From Rhodococcus sp. IITR03 (GTDB taxonomy: Bacteria > Actinomycetota > Actinomycetes > Mycobacteriales > Mycobacteriaceae), in contig LATQ01000199.1 in the NCBI GenBank assembly GCA_001017865.1, positions 1-14,326 on the forward strand: 14,326 bases of DNA, read 5' to 3'. Under the pieces are notes generated by a model. The model had not been told where the DNA came from and did no database searches. It saw only the letters and a program-made list of their open reading frames with translations. Position 1 is the stretch's first letter; the number at the start of each line of letters is the position of its first letter. This document shows, piece by piece, positions 14,187 through 14,326 of this stretch. The position numbers and the translations under genes were made by a program.

Positions 14187-14326
14187 TCAGTTCGTGGGTA
14201 CTCGCACGATGAGCGCGTCGCCCTGGCCGCCACCACCGCACAGGGCAGCAGCACCCACGCCGCCGCCGCGGCGCTTCAGCTCGAGCGCCAGGTGCAGCAC
14301 GATGCGCGCACCCGACATGCCGAGCG
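14187..14326 (-). CDS. Thiolase (acetyl-CoA acetyltransferase family), C-terminal fragment
   Basis: The minus strand, entering from the right edge, encodes the last 46 residues of a thiolase: [13 protein letters not shown], then [12 protein letters not shown]. The Cys-Gly-Gly-Gly-X-Gly-X-X-X-Ala block is the family signature and contains the second active-site cysteine. The upstream Gly-X-Ser-Gly-Ala-Arg matches the usual preceding helix. Stop TGA is at 14187-14189. Thiolases act in beta-oxidation or acetoacetyl-CoA formation; the exact substrate cannot be told from this fragment. It is unrelated to the conjugation genes and may be host chromosome next to an inserted element, though thiolases also occur on large actinobacterial plasmids. 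Confidence 0.88.
   Translation of the reverse strand, partial: LGMSGARIVLHLALELKRRGGGVGAAALCGGGGQGDALIVRVPTN

Overview
The window is high-GC actinobacterial DNA, most likely from a mycolic-acid-containing genus such as Rhodococcus, Gordonia or a relative. Supporting families are a DUF3068 (PorA-family) envelope protein, a regulator resembling mycobacterial EspR, a WhiB-like Fe-S protein and many GTG starts. I read it as the right-hand part of a conjugative plasmid or integrative conjugative element (ICE), possibly reaching host chromosome at the right edge. Genus and element type are inferences.

Left block (1-5574, all +): a conjugation operon. It holds a polytopic TrbL/VirB6-like protein (5' end outside the window), a single-pass VirB8/TcpC-like protein, a secreted three-domain peptidoglycan hydrolase (M23 + lytic transglycosylase + NlpC/P60), a small anchored protein and a lipoprotein. 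The first three are joined by 1-4 bp stop/start overlaps. Together they look like the channel and wall-opening parts of a Gram-positive type IV secretion system.

Middle block (5596-10237): on the minus strand, an AraC-family remnant and a DUF3068 gene. On the plus strand, a two-gene operon: an ImmA/IrrE-type HELGH protease fused to a seven-helix membrane domain (MAB_1171c-like), then a PAP2-like membrane protein. An EspR-like XRE regulator converges on this operon so closely that the stop codons overlap. A second, double-HTH XRE regulator lies beyond it. This protease/membrane/PAP2/regulator cassette is the best candidate for an undescribed sensory or defence-type system.

Right block (10238-14186): a gene-free stretch with three successive hairpins that all display TTAGCC in the loop; a WhiB-like gene with two extra Cys-X2-Cys-Gly-Phe-X-Tyr ribbons; two small coupled genes of unknown function; a strong hairpin terminator; a structured leader; and a winged-helix gene that may be the replication initiator. 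A roughly 300-base gap with two strong hairpins leads to the 3' end of a thiolase gene on the minus strand (14187-14326), possibly host sequence.

One feature affects reading of the whole window. Six genes are interrupted by eleven frame changes. All are of the same kind (one base missing), and each is repaired by a single G or C next to an existing G or C. After repair each gene is a whole number of codons with continuous family motifs. This looks more like systematic base under-calling than gene decay, so interrupted genes are annotated here across their full repaired extent.
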